Positions 1 through 5,367 of a stretch of DNA of 6,113 nucleotides are shown here, in pieces. Positions within the stretch are counted from its first letter, which is position 1, and every line of letters begins with the position of its first letter. The stretch is taken from the NCBI GenBank assembly GCA_947489175.1, contig CANLED010000143.1, forward strand, positions 1-6,113. The letters run 5' to 3'. This DNA is from Chitinophagaceae bacterium (lineage in GTDB: Bacteria; Bacteroidota; Bacteroidia; Chitinophagales; Chitinophagaceae). The translations under genes were made by a program, and so were the position numbers. Below the pieces are notes generated by a model, which saw only the letters and a program-made list of their open reading frames with translations, was not told the DNA's origin and searched no databases.

Positions 1-625
1 CGTCACTGAACCTGAATACCTGTAACGAAATGCTGTTAATACCCTGACGAACATAGCCCGTGATGTCGAATTCTGCCGGTGTTTTGCTGTCCTTGCTGAG
101 TCCAACATAGTTGCCATTGATCCATAAATAAAAGAAGGAGTTGACAGCACCAAAGCGGATGATGATGTTTTTCCCATCCCAACTTTCTGGGATTGTAAAT
201 TCCCGTTTGTAAGATCCAACGGGGTTATAGTCTTCTGGAACATAGGGTGGATTTGGCTTTATTGGATATTCAACATCTGTGAAGATAAATTTGTCGTACC
301 CTTCTGTTTGCCAATTAGCCGGGACCTTGATATTATCCCATTGGCTCAGGTCAAATCCGTCTTTTTGAAAGTTGAGCGACCTTTCTGCGGGAGATTTAAC
401 CCACTTGAATTTCCAGATGCCATCGAGTGATTTTATGAAGGGGGATGCCGTTTTTTTTATTGCAGCAGCTTTGGATGGATATGGCACAAACCAAGCATGA
501 GGTTCCATGGTGTTTTCTGAAACCAACGACGGGTTCTCCCAATCGTTGTTTTTTTGTTGGGAATAGACAATCGTGCTTGTTGAAAGGAAGCAGGTAAGAA
601 TGATAGTATATATTGTCTGTTTCAT
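1..625 (-). CDS. Exported GH2 beta-galactosidase-like glycosidase, N-terminal part (cut by window edge)
   Basis: Reading the minus strand from the ATG at 625 gives 208 uninterrupted codons to the left edge, so the 3' end of the gene lies outside the window. Residues 1-22 form a signal peptide (hydrophobic core about 5-20, likely signal peptidase I cleavage after VYS), so the product is exported, probably to the periplasm or outer surface. After it come landmarks of the GH2 N-terminal jelly-roll domain: SLDGIWKF (66-73), VPANWQ (101-106), NPVGSYKREF (134-143), then FGAVNSFFYLWING (158-171) and the YVG/SKDS/PAEFDIT stretch (173-189). The visible end, VFRFSD, sits just where GH2 beta-galactosidases usually read RWSDGSYLE. 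The family hydrolyses terminal beta-galactosides and related glycosides; the catalytic glutamates lie beyond the edge, so exact specificity cannot be judged. It is transcribed divergently from the lyase gene across a 117-bp gap. Family call is strong; substrate is inference. Confidence 0.93.
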   Translation of the reverse strand, partial: MKQTIYTIILTCFLSTSTIVYSQQKNNDWENPSLVSENTMEPHAWFVPYPSKAAAIKKTASPFIKSLDGIWKFKWVKSPAERSLNFQKDGFDLSQWDNIKVPANWQTEGYDKFIFTDVEYPIKPNPPYVPEDYNPVGSYKREFTIPESWDGKNIIIRFGAVNSFFYLWINGNYVGLSKDSKTPAEFDITGYVRQGINSISLQVFRFSD

Positions 626-742
626 CAGTTAATTACTAGATTAAAGATATTTGATTAGTTGGTATCCTGATAAACAAATAAATACCGCTTATATTTAATT
701 TTCAGTTCAACAGAAGTACATTTGTTACTAAAATTCACAATT
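626..742. promoter_or_regulatory. Divergent intergenic region between the GH2 gene and the lyase gene
   Basis: These 117 AT-rich bases must hold the promoters of both divergent genes. On the plus strand one good candidate is visible and listed separately (694-724). On the minus strand I found no exact TAnnTTTG box for the glycosidase gene. No clear operator dyad is seen. Confidence 0.5.
694..724 (+). promoter_or_regulatory. Candidate Bacteroidota-type promoter for the lyase gene
   Basis: TACATTTG at 717-724 matches the Bacteroidota -7 consensus TAnnTTTG exactly. TTTA at 694-697, one base from the -33 TTTG box, stands 19 bp upstream, within the usual spacing. Transcription would begin near 730, leaving a leader of only about a dozen bases before the ATG at 743. 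The motif is short and AT-rich sequence produces chance matches, so this is a candidate only. If real, it rules out the in-frame TTG at 722 as a start, because that codon lies inside the -7 box. Confidence 0.45.
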
Positions 743-1663
743 ATGCAACCCAATTGGATAGGAGTTTATCCCGCTATTACAACGAAGTTTAAAGAGAATG
801 GAGATTTGGATATTGATTCAAATTTGAGAGGCCTGCATGCCCAAGTGGATGCGGGCGTTGACGGGATTATCCTCAGTGGATCATTGGGTGAAGCAAGTAC
901 AATTACGGAATCCGAGAAGGAAACCCTGTTAAAAGAGACCCTTGTTGCGGTAGGAAGCAAAATTCCTGTTGTTCTTAACATTGCAGAAGGATCAACGGCT
1001 GAAGCTGTTCGTCAAGCCAAACTTGCCGAGAAATGGGGTGCAAATGGATTGATGTTGTTGCCTCCCATGCGCTATAAAAGCGACGACCGTGAAACAATCA
1101 ACCACTTCACGCAAGTGGCTGAAAACACCGGTCTTCCTATTATGATTTACAACAATCCGGTCGACTATAAAATTGATACGACTCCGGATATGTTTGAAGT
1201 ATTGCTCAAGCAAAAAAATATTGTGGCAGTAAAGGAATCTACCAGAGATATTACCAATGTAACGAGGTTGATCAACCGATTTGGAACTGATTTGAAAATC
1301 CTTTGCGGCGTTGATACGTTGGCGATGGAAGAATTGTTGATGGGGGCCGACGGATGGGTAGCAGGATTGGTATGTGCATTTCCAGCTGAAACCGTTGCGA
1401 TTTATCGTTTGGTGAAATCAGGAAGAATTGCCGAAGCCACCGCAATTTACAGATGGTTCATGCCATTGTTAGAACTCGACATTCATCCAAAATTGGTTCA
1501 ATACATCAAATTCTGCGAAGCCAAGACTGGCTTGGGTTCTGAAACGGTTCGTGCACCAAGGTTGACCATCATCGGAGAAGAAAGAGCACGTGTTGAAGGC
1601 ATTATTGATGCAGCACTTGCCGTAAGACCAACTTTGCCTGATTATAAGTCAATCGTTTTGTAG
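743..1663 (+). CDS. DapA-superfamily lyase; probable 1-pyrroline-4-hydroxy-2-carboxylate deaminase
   Basis: A 306-aa class I (Schiff-base) TIM-barrel protein of the dihydrodipicolinate synthase/N-acetylneuraminate lyase superfamily, of typical length. Visible landmarks are GVYPAITTKF (7-16), the GSLGE substrate loop (46-50), YNNP with the catalytic Tyr136, and VAVKES with the Schiff-base Lys164. It is probably not the lysine-biosynthesis enzyme: the PYY tyrosine that DapA contributes across its dimer is replaced here by PPMR (107-110), the arginine of YNVPSR is Asp141, and GTTGE is GSLGE. The next gene is a 2,5-dioxovalerate dehydrogenase, which points to a cytoplasmic enzyme making alpha-ketoglutarate semialdehyde. 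The best guess is the hydroxyproline-pathway deaminase; a 2-keto-3-deoxy-pentonate or 5-dehydro-4-deoxyglucarate dehydratase is the alternative. The in-frame TTG at 722 would add seven residues; the ATG at 743 fits the family's N-terminus and the promoter candidate better. Confidence 0.88.
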   Translation: MQPNWIGVYPAITTKFKENGDLDIDSNLRGLHAQVDAGVDGIILSGSLGEASTITESEKETLLKETLVAVGSKIPVVLNIAEGSTAEAVRQAKLAEKWGANGLMLLPPMRYKSDDRETINHFTQVAENTGLPIMIYNNPVDYKIDTTPDMFEVLLKQKNIVAVKESTRDITNVTRLINRFGTDLKILCGVDTLAMEELLMGADGWVAGLVCAFPAETVAIYRLVKSGRIAEATAIYRWFMPLLELDIHPKLVQYIKFCEAKTGLGSETVRAPRLTIIGEERARVEGIIDAALAVRPTLPDYKSIVL

Positions 1664-1776
1664 TCAGCTCTTCCACTTATTGGATTTAAGTCCACGACTA
1701 GTTCAAAAAGGCTCTGAAATGAAATTTCGAAATAGCATCAGCCTATTATAGGCGACATCAACATAAACCAAGTACA
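1664..1776. other. Intergenic spacer between lyase and dehydrogenase with two short dyads
   Basis: The spacer of 113 bp is long for tight translational coupling but still allows co-transcription. It contains a 14-bp near-palindrome at 1681-1694 (TGGATTTAAGTCCA, one T/G mismatch pair) and a perfect 13-bp odd palindrome at 1741-1753 (GCCTATTATAGGC). Neither is followed by a T-run, so neither looks like a terminator. No TAnnTTTG box was found. The dyads could be operator half-site pairs or chance. Confidence 0.3.
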
Positions 1777-3264
1777 ATGAACCAATACTCAGACGCAACA
1801 GCAACAGAAATTAATGAGGCAATGGTTGCCGCAAAGGCTGCAGCTGCAGTTATGCGCAAAACTCCCCTTAAAAAAAGGGCAGCGCTCATGTATTCTATTG
1901 CCGATGCGTTGGAAAACAATGGAGATGAGTTGATACACGTAGCCATGGCAGAAACGAATTTGCCTGAAGCAAGGTTGAAAGGAGAGCGTGGAAGAACAGT
2001 ATTTCAGTTACGCAGCTATGCCAAGGCTTGTGAGCAAGGTACATGGCTTGAAGCAACTATTGATACAGCCATACCAGATAAAGTACCTGCGAAGCCAGAC
2101 ATCAGAAAAATGCTTGTGCCATTGGGACCAGTGGTTGTTTTTGGTTCTAGCAACTTTCCCTTTGCCTATTCAACTGCCGGTGGGGATACAGCTTCCGCTT
2201 TTGCCGCTGGTTGTCCAGTCATCGTGAAAGCCCATCCTGCCCATCCTCAAACAAGTGAAATTGTGGCGAAAATCATACATGAAGCTGTAAAATTAAACGG
2301 TTTGCCAACAGGTGTATTCGCACACCTTCATGGTGCTTCTTTTGAGGTAGGAAAGGCCTTGGTGATGCATCCGAATACAAAAGCAGTTGGTTTTACAGGA
2401 TCTTATGTTGGTGGAAAAGCATTGCACGACATGGCCAATCAACGCAAGGAACCCATTCCGGTTTTTGCGGAAATGGGCAGTGTGAATCCAGTTTACTTGC
2501 TTGAAGAAAAATTATCAGCAGACGCAGAACAAATCGCCACGCAATACGCAGGATCTATCACATTGGGTGTGGGACAGTTTTGCACAAAGCCGGGATTGAT
2601 TTTTGGTATCAAGGGCGAGGGGTTAGACAGGTTTATGTCTGAGTTGTCAAAACAAATAGGTTCAATGCAGCCAGGAAACATGCTACACGCTGGGATTGCA
2701 AAATCCTATCAAAAAAATAAAGACAACGCATTGGCGCAAGATGGGATATCAATTTTAGCAACTTCATCAAATGAGGCAGTTGACAACCAAGGAGCACCCA
2801 CAATTGCAAAGGTTAAAGGGAAAGATTATTTGAGCAATTCGTTGTTGCATCAAGAAGTATTTGGTCCATATTCATTGGTGGTTGAATGTGAGGATGCAGA
2901 TGAAATGTTGAACATCGCAGAAAGCATGGAAGGACAACTTACCACTACTGTGATGGGAACAGACAATGATATTCGTTTTAGCGAATTATTGTTTGATGCA
3001 ATTGCTGATAAGTGCGGCAGGCTTATTTTAAATGGTGTTCCAACGGGCGTGGAAGTATGTTTGAGCATGCACCATGGTGGCCCATTCCCTGCCACAACAG
3101 ACAGCAGGTTTACCTCAGTAGGTGCTGATGCTATTAAGCGTTTTGCAAGACCTATGTCATTTCAAAATTTTGCAAATCACTTGTTGCCCCTTGAATTACA
3201 GAATGAAAATCCACTGCAAATAATAAGAACAGTAAATGATGTTTTAGGGAATGGTATTGTTTGA
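1777..3264 (+). CDS. 2,5-dioxovalerate (alpha-ketoglutarate semialdehyde) dehydrogenase, NADP-type aldehyde dehydrogenase
   Basis: A 495-aa cytoplasmic aldehyde dehydrogenase that should oxidise alpha-ketoglutarate semialdehyde (2,5-dioxopentanoate) to alpha-ketoglutarate with NAD(P)+. Landmarks in order: FGSSNFPF (122-129) with the oxyanion-hole Asn126; the cofactor-binding lysine in VKAHPAHP (Lys151); FTGS (206-209) of the Rossmann fold; general base Glu232 in AEMGSVNP; catalytic Cys269 in GQFCTKPG; and EVFGP (360-364). EMGS instead of the common ELGG, the KAHPAHP segment, and the C-terminal GVPTGVEV / MHHGGPFPATTD region (420-442) are characteristic of the ketoglutarate semialdehyde dehydrogenase branch rather than generic aldehyde dehydrogenases. 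All key residues are present and the length is normal. It follows the lyase gene on the same strand, so the two probably serve one pathway ending in the TCA cycle. ATG 1777 fits the family start; there is no strong Shine-Dalgarno. Specific substrate is from family resemblance. Confidence 0.92.
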   Translation: MNQYSDATATEINEAMVAAKAAAAVMRKTPLKKRAALMYSIADALENNGDELIHVAMAETNLPEARLKGERGRTVFQLRSYAKACEQGTWLEATIDTAIPDKVPAKPDIRKMLVPLGPVVVFGSSNFPFAYSTAGGDTASAFAAGCPVIVKAHPAHPQTSEIVAKIIHEAVKLNGLPTGVFAHLHGASFEVGKALVMHPNTKAVGFTGSYVGGKALHDMANQRKEPIPVFAEMGSVNPVYLLEEKLSADAEQIATQYAGSITLGVGQFCTKPGLIFGIKGEGLDRFMSELSKQIGSMQPGNMLHAGIAKSYQKNKDNALAQDGISILATSSNEAVDNQGAPTIAKVKGKDYLSNSLLHQEVFGPYSLVVECEDADEMLNIAESMEGQLTTTVMGTDNDIRFSELLFDAIADKCGRLILNGVPTGVEVCLSMHHGGPFPATTDSRFTSVGADAIKRFARPMSFQNFANHLLPLELQNENPLQIIRTVNDVLGNGIV

Positions 3265-3456
3265 TCCATTCAATAAATAACATCATTAATTGAATAAGAA
3301 TTATGTTTTACAGGATTTTTAGACTAAATTTAGATTTCTGTAAGCAGGAAATTATAGCGAATATTTTGAATTGGGAAAAACTAACTGTGCAAATAGATTT
3401 TGTCGTTTTTTTGAAACAAAATTTCCAACCTGAGTACTAATTTTAGAAAAAGAACA
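3265..3456. other. AT-rich intergenic region between dehydrogenase and 135-aa gene
   Basis: These 192 bases hold three weak signals. A 7-bp inverted repeat (ATTCAAT at 3268-3274, ATTGAAT at 3289-3295, 14-nt loop) lies just after the dehydrogenase stop but has no G/C in bulk and no T-run, so it is a poor terminator. A possible promoter lies at 3371-3402. A 45-codon open frame (3303-3440) ends 16 bp before the next gene; I do not call it a gene. Confidence 0.4.
3371..3402 (+). promoter_or_regulatory. Weak candidate promoter for the 135-aa gene and WYL regulator
   Basis: TTG at 3371-3373 and TAGATTTTG at 3394-3402 are 20 bp apart. The downstream box has three rather than two bases between TA and TTTG, so it only approximates the Bacteroidota -7 consensus. 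It would give a leader of about 45-50 bases before the ATG at 3457. The region is AT-rich and the match may be fortuitous. Confidence 0.22.
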
Positions 3457-3864
3457 ATGCCCCAAATACCTGATATCATCAAAGAAAGCGGTTTAAAAGA
3501 CATAGGTCTTTTGAGCATGCTCTATTTATCTAGACCAGCCGATGATTTTTTTGCAGGAATTTTTGAATCAGAAAATAAGCTCTGTATAGTTGTAAAAGTA
3601 AAAGAGGACATGTTTTTGAAATTGCCGGTCGCTGAAAGAGAAATTGAAATGATTTTTCGTGGAGAGTTAAGCTTGTCTTCTATATTAAAGCGATTTGAAA
3701 ATCCTTCATTTTTATATCCATCTGAAAAAAATATCAAAACTCCGTCTCGAATAAAGTTGCTAATTTCAACACTCTTGTTGGAAACATCCAACAGGATTTA
3801 TATGATTCCAAATGCTTACTACTTTTGGAATGAACTTTATTATGAAAGGCAATTGTTGAAATAA
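3457..3864 (+). CDS. Unrecognised 135-aa protein next to WYL regulator
   Basis: I do not recognise this protein with confidence. It is 135 aa with no signal peptide or membrane segment, so probably cytoplasmic. The first 80 residues alternate strands and helices: a strand-like start (GLLSMLYL, 17-24), DDFFAGIFESENKLCIVVKVKED (29-51 region) resembling a beta hairpin, then LPVAEREIEMIFRGELSLSSIL (56-77 region), a helix with charged and hydrophobic faces. This order loosely recalls small proteins in which a beta sheet is followed by a 'VPVSEERL..I..G.I.L' helix (the DUF6575-like pattern), but that is memory-based and weak. The C-terminal half is rich in Tyr, Ile and Leu, with an aromatic patch YYFWNELYYE (121-130). 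Start ATG 3457 follows a purine-rich GAAAAAGAACA. The WYL regulator starts 63 bp after its stop on the same strand, so the two may be co-transcribed. Confidence 0.72.
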   Translation: MPQIPDIIKESGLKDIGLLSMLYLSRPADDFFAGIFESENKLCIVVKVKEDMFLKLPVAEREIEMIFRGELSLSSILKRFENPSFLYPSEKNIKTPSRIKLLISTLLLETSNRIYMIPNAYYFWNELYYERQLLK

Positions 3865-3927
3865 GTTTTTCGATTTTGTGTTTTATGGTAATTTTCGTAG
3901 CTTCTTCCTACTAAAAAGTCAGCATCT

Positions 3928-4959
3928 ATGGCATTCACCAAAAAACCTTTCGGCAGATATCAAATACTCAATAGGCACCTCAAACGCAACAACGGCTTTA
4001 CCATCAAAGAATTAACGGAACTCGTGAATGAGGAGTTGCGAGAACTAGAATTGATAGAAGATGGGGAAATTACAAGAAAATACCAGGTTTCTGAGCGGAT
4101 GATCAGAAATGATTTGTCAGACATCCAAGATTATTTTCCGGTCATTATTTCTAAGAAAAACGGGAAATATTTTTACGAAAGCAAAGAAGATTCCATCGAC
4201 AATATAGATTTAAGGGAAAGCGATAAGAACACCATAGAGTGGGCATTACAGGTGTTTTCAAGGTACAAGGGTACGCCTTTGTTTGAAAAATTCGATGACG
4301 TAATTACAAGAATCATGTCTAGTTCTGTGTTGAAAAAAATCAACCATACCAAGCTTCGGAATTATGTTCAAATAGGGGAGTCTGCAGAAAATTCAGGCAT
4401 GCAGTGGATTGAAATAATTTACAATGCCATATCAGAAAAAAATGCATTGAAATTATACTACAAATCATACGGCGACAACATGAGCGTGAGAATAATCAGT
4501 CCATGTCTCCTCAAGGAATACCGCAATAAATGGTATATGGTGGCTTATGTTCATGAGAGCAGCAAATCGGAGAAAACCTTGTTGCACAAGCTAAGCAGGA
4601 TTCAAAGAATTGATGAATCTGATGAACCGTATATGCAAGAAAAATCATTCAATGCCAATGATTATTTTCAATATACACTTGGCGTTTTTCACATGCATGA
4701 TTCCTCGCCGATTACAGTTTCATTGAAGATAAAGGGAAAGAGCTTGATTAAATTAACACTGGAAGATAAGTTACATCCAAGCATGGAAGTACTTTCAAAA
4801 ACCGAAGAAGAAATGTTGATTGAATTTACGGTGTACGACAGTCCAGAATTAGAAACCATGATTTTAAGTTATGGTGAAAACGTAGAAGTATTGGCTCCTT
4901 TGGAGCTAAAAGAGAAGATTAAAACGCGGGCGTTGAAATTAGTTGAATTGTATAAATAG
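3928..4959 (+). CDS. WYL-domain transcriptional regulator (YafY-like) with N-terminal winged HTH
   Basis: A 343-aa cytoplasmic DNA-binding protein of the WYL family, of usual length. The N-terminal winged helix-turn-helix spans about 8-85: FTIKELTELVN (24-34) is the first helix pair, and YQVSERMIRNDLSDIQ (52-67) carries the recognition helix, followed by a wing with KKNGKYFY (76-83). The WYL domain is at about 162-228: ALKLYYKSYG (173-182), SPCLLKEYRNKWYMVAY (191-207) with WYM (202-204) as the name motif, then a KLSRIQRI strand (221-228). The C-terminal WCX-like part runs from about 262 to the end (ITVSLKI, then LSYGENVEVLAPLELKEKI). WYL domains sense ligands such as nucleic acid or nucleotides in several known cases, and many family members control phage-defence or DNA-damage genes. 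No such effector is visible here, so its target is unknown; the preceding 135-aa gene or its own promoter are plausible targets. Confidence 0.9.
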   Translation: MAFTKKPFGRYQILNRHLKRNNGFTIKELTELVNEELRELELIEDGEITRKYQVSERMIRNDLSDIQDYFPVIISKKNGKYFYESKEDSIDNIDLRESDKNTIEWALQVFSRYKGTPLFEKFDDVITRIMSSSVLKKINHTKLRNYVQIGESAENSGMQWIEIIYNAISEKNALKLYYKSYGDNMSVRIISPCLLKEYRNKWYMVAYVHESSKSEKTLLHKLSRIQRIDESDEPYMQEKSFNANDYFQYTLGVFHMHDSSPITVSLKIKGKSLIKLTLEDKLHPSMEVLSKTEEEMLIEFTVYDSPELETMILSYGENVEVLAPLELKEKIKTRALKLVELYK

Positions 4960-5027
4960 GGATTGATCTTTCTCTGTGGATATAATGGGTCTTTGTAATT
5001 TATTGAAAATCAAGTTCGAATGTATTC
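4960..5027. other. Spacer after the WYL gene
   Basis: These 68 bases lead from the WYL stop codon to the first hairpin. I see no stem-loop with a T-run and no exact TAnnTTTG promoter box in it, so neither the end of the WYL transcript nor the start of the next one is explained by this stretch. Confidence 0.4.
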
Positions 5028-5063
5028 CTCAATAGCCTAGGGTTTAAACCCCAGGCTATTGAG
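5028..5063. repeat. 36-nt near-perfect palindrome, REP-like hairpin
   Basis: The arms CTCAATAGCCT (5028-5038) and AGGCTATTGAG (5053-5063) are exact reverse complements. They enclose GGGTTT/AAACCC (5040-5051), also self-complementary; the only mispair is A5039 with C5052. In practice the central TTTAAA would form a small loop. No T-run follows on either strand, so it does not look like a standard intrinsic terminator. A GGGTTTAAACCC-type core flanked by a GC-rich stem resembles REP palindromes spread by RAYT-type transposases, but only one copy is in the window, so repetitiveness cannot be shown here. Confidence 0.6.
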
Positions 5064-5065
5064 TA

Positions 5066-5098
5066 GGAAGAATGGAAACAAAATTTCCATTCAATTCC
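5066..5098. repeat. Second hairpin directly after the palindrome
   Basis: GAATGGAAA (5070-5078) and TTTCCATTC (5084-5092) pair perfectly over 9 bp around a 5-nt loop CAAAA. GGAA (5066-5069) can extend the stem by pairing with TTCC (5095-5098), with AA (5093-5094) bulged. Only two bases separate it from the first hairpin, and it ends 22 bases before the ATG of the small membrane gene. GGAA (5066-5069) could instead pair with TTCC at 5025-5028, left of the first palindrome, so two mutually exclusive folds are possible. Role unknown: part of a composite repeat, an RNA 3'-end structure for the WYL gene, or a leader structure for the next gene. Confidence 0.5.
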
Positions 5099-5120
5099 GA
5101 AATTGCATGAAATTGAACTC

Positions 5121-5345
5121 ATGGTTTACATCATCTCCTTCATCATTGTTTTTTGCGGAATCGCCATTGCTACTCATAGTATTGATAAGGCTTACCATGC
5201 TCCATTAAAAGGCATCAACAGTCTATTTCTAAGGCGTATCATTCGATTCATTCATATCACCCTGCTTTCCGTATTACATTTGATTGGAATTATATTGGCA
5301 GTTGCTTTAACTGCATCATTGATGTCTAACAAAAAAAGGAGATAA
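5121..5345 (+). CDS. Small two-helix membrane protein of unknown function
   Basis: A 74-aa protein starting at ATG 5121. Residues 2-18 (VYIISFIIVFCGIAIAT) form one membrane helix. A loop with KAYHAPLKG (23-31) and a basic stretch LRRIIRFIH (37-45) follows, then a second helix at about 46-68 (ITLLSVLHLIGIILAVALTASLM) and a basic tail KKRR. The basic linker and basic tail cannot both follow the positive-inside rule with two full crossings, so topology is uncertain. I recognise no family. An in-frame TTG at 5103 would add six residues, but the ATG start places the hydrophobic helix at the N-terminus and seems more natural. No good Shine-Dalgarno is visible. The hydrophobic pattern supports a real gene, yet its size keeps confidence moderate. 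Confidence 0.55.
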   Translation: MVYIISFIIVFCGIAIATHSIDKAYHAPLKGINSLFLRRIIRFIHITLLSVLHLIGIILAVALTASLMSNKKRR

Positions 5346-5367
5346 GACAGGGATTCAAAAATGTCTT
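5344..5367. terminator. Possible weak bidirectional terminator between convergent genes
   Basis: AAGACA (5344-5349) and TGTCTT (5362-5367) are exact reverse complements around a 12-nt loop, in the gap between two convergent stops. TTTT at 5366-5369 gives a short T-run on the plus strand; on the minus strand the loop contains TTTTT but only AT-rich sequence follows. With a 6-bp stem and a long loop it would be weak; position is the main argument. Confidence 0.28.

Noticed and set aside
766..981. Minus-strand open frame of 71 codons
   Set aside because: Lies fully antisense to the well-supported lyase gene; its sequence has no recognisable domain.
1988..2227. Plus-strand open frame of 79 codons in a second frame
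   Set aside because: Nested inside the aldehyde dehydrogenase gene, whose motifs are continuous through it; a frame shadow.
3268..3295. Inverted repeat ATTCAAT/ATTGAAT after the dehydrogenase stop as a terminator
   Set aside because: Only 7 AT-rich pairs, a 14-nt loop and no T-run; likely by chance in AT-rich DNA.
3522..3791. Minus-strand open frame of 89 codons
   Set aside because: Antisense to the 135-aa gene. The plus frame was preferred because it has an ATG after a purine-rich stretch and lies on the same strand as the WYL gene; the minus frame is internal with no visible start signal.
3928..4959. WYL regulator as evidence for a phage-defence island
   Set aside because: No nuclease, methylase, helicase, reverse transcriptase or other defence effector is encoded in the window; the family alone is not enough.
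5028..5098. Double hairpin as an intrinsic terminator or CRISPR repeat
   Set aside because: No T-run follows either stem on either strand, and there is no regularly spaced second copy as a CRISPR array would need.
5107..5208. Alternative 33-codon frame starting at ATG 5107
   Set aside because: Overlaps the small membrane gene in another frame, is short, and has no coherent hydrophobic or domain pattern.
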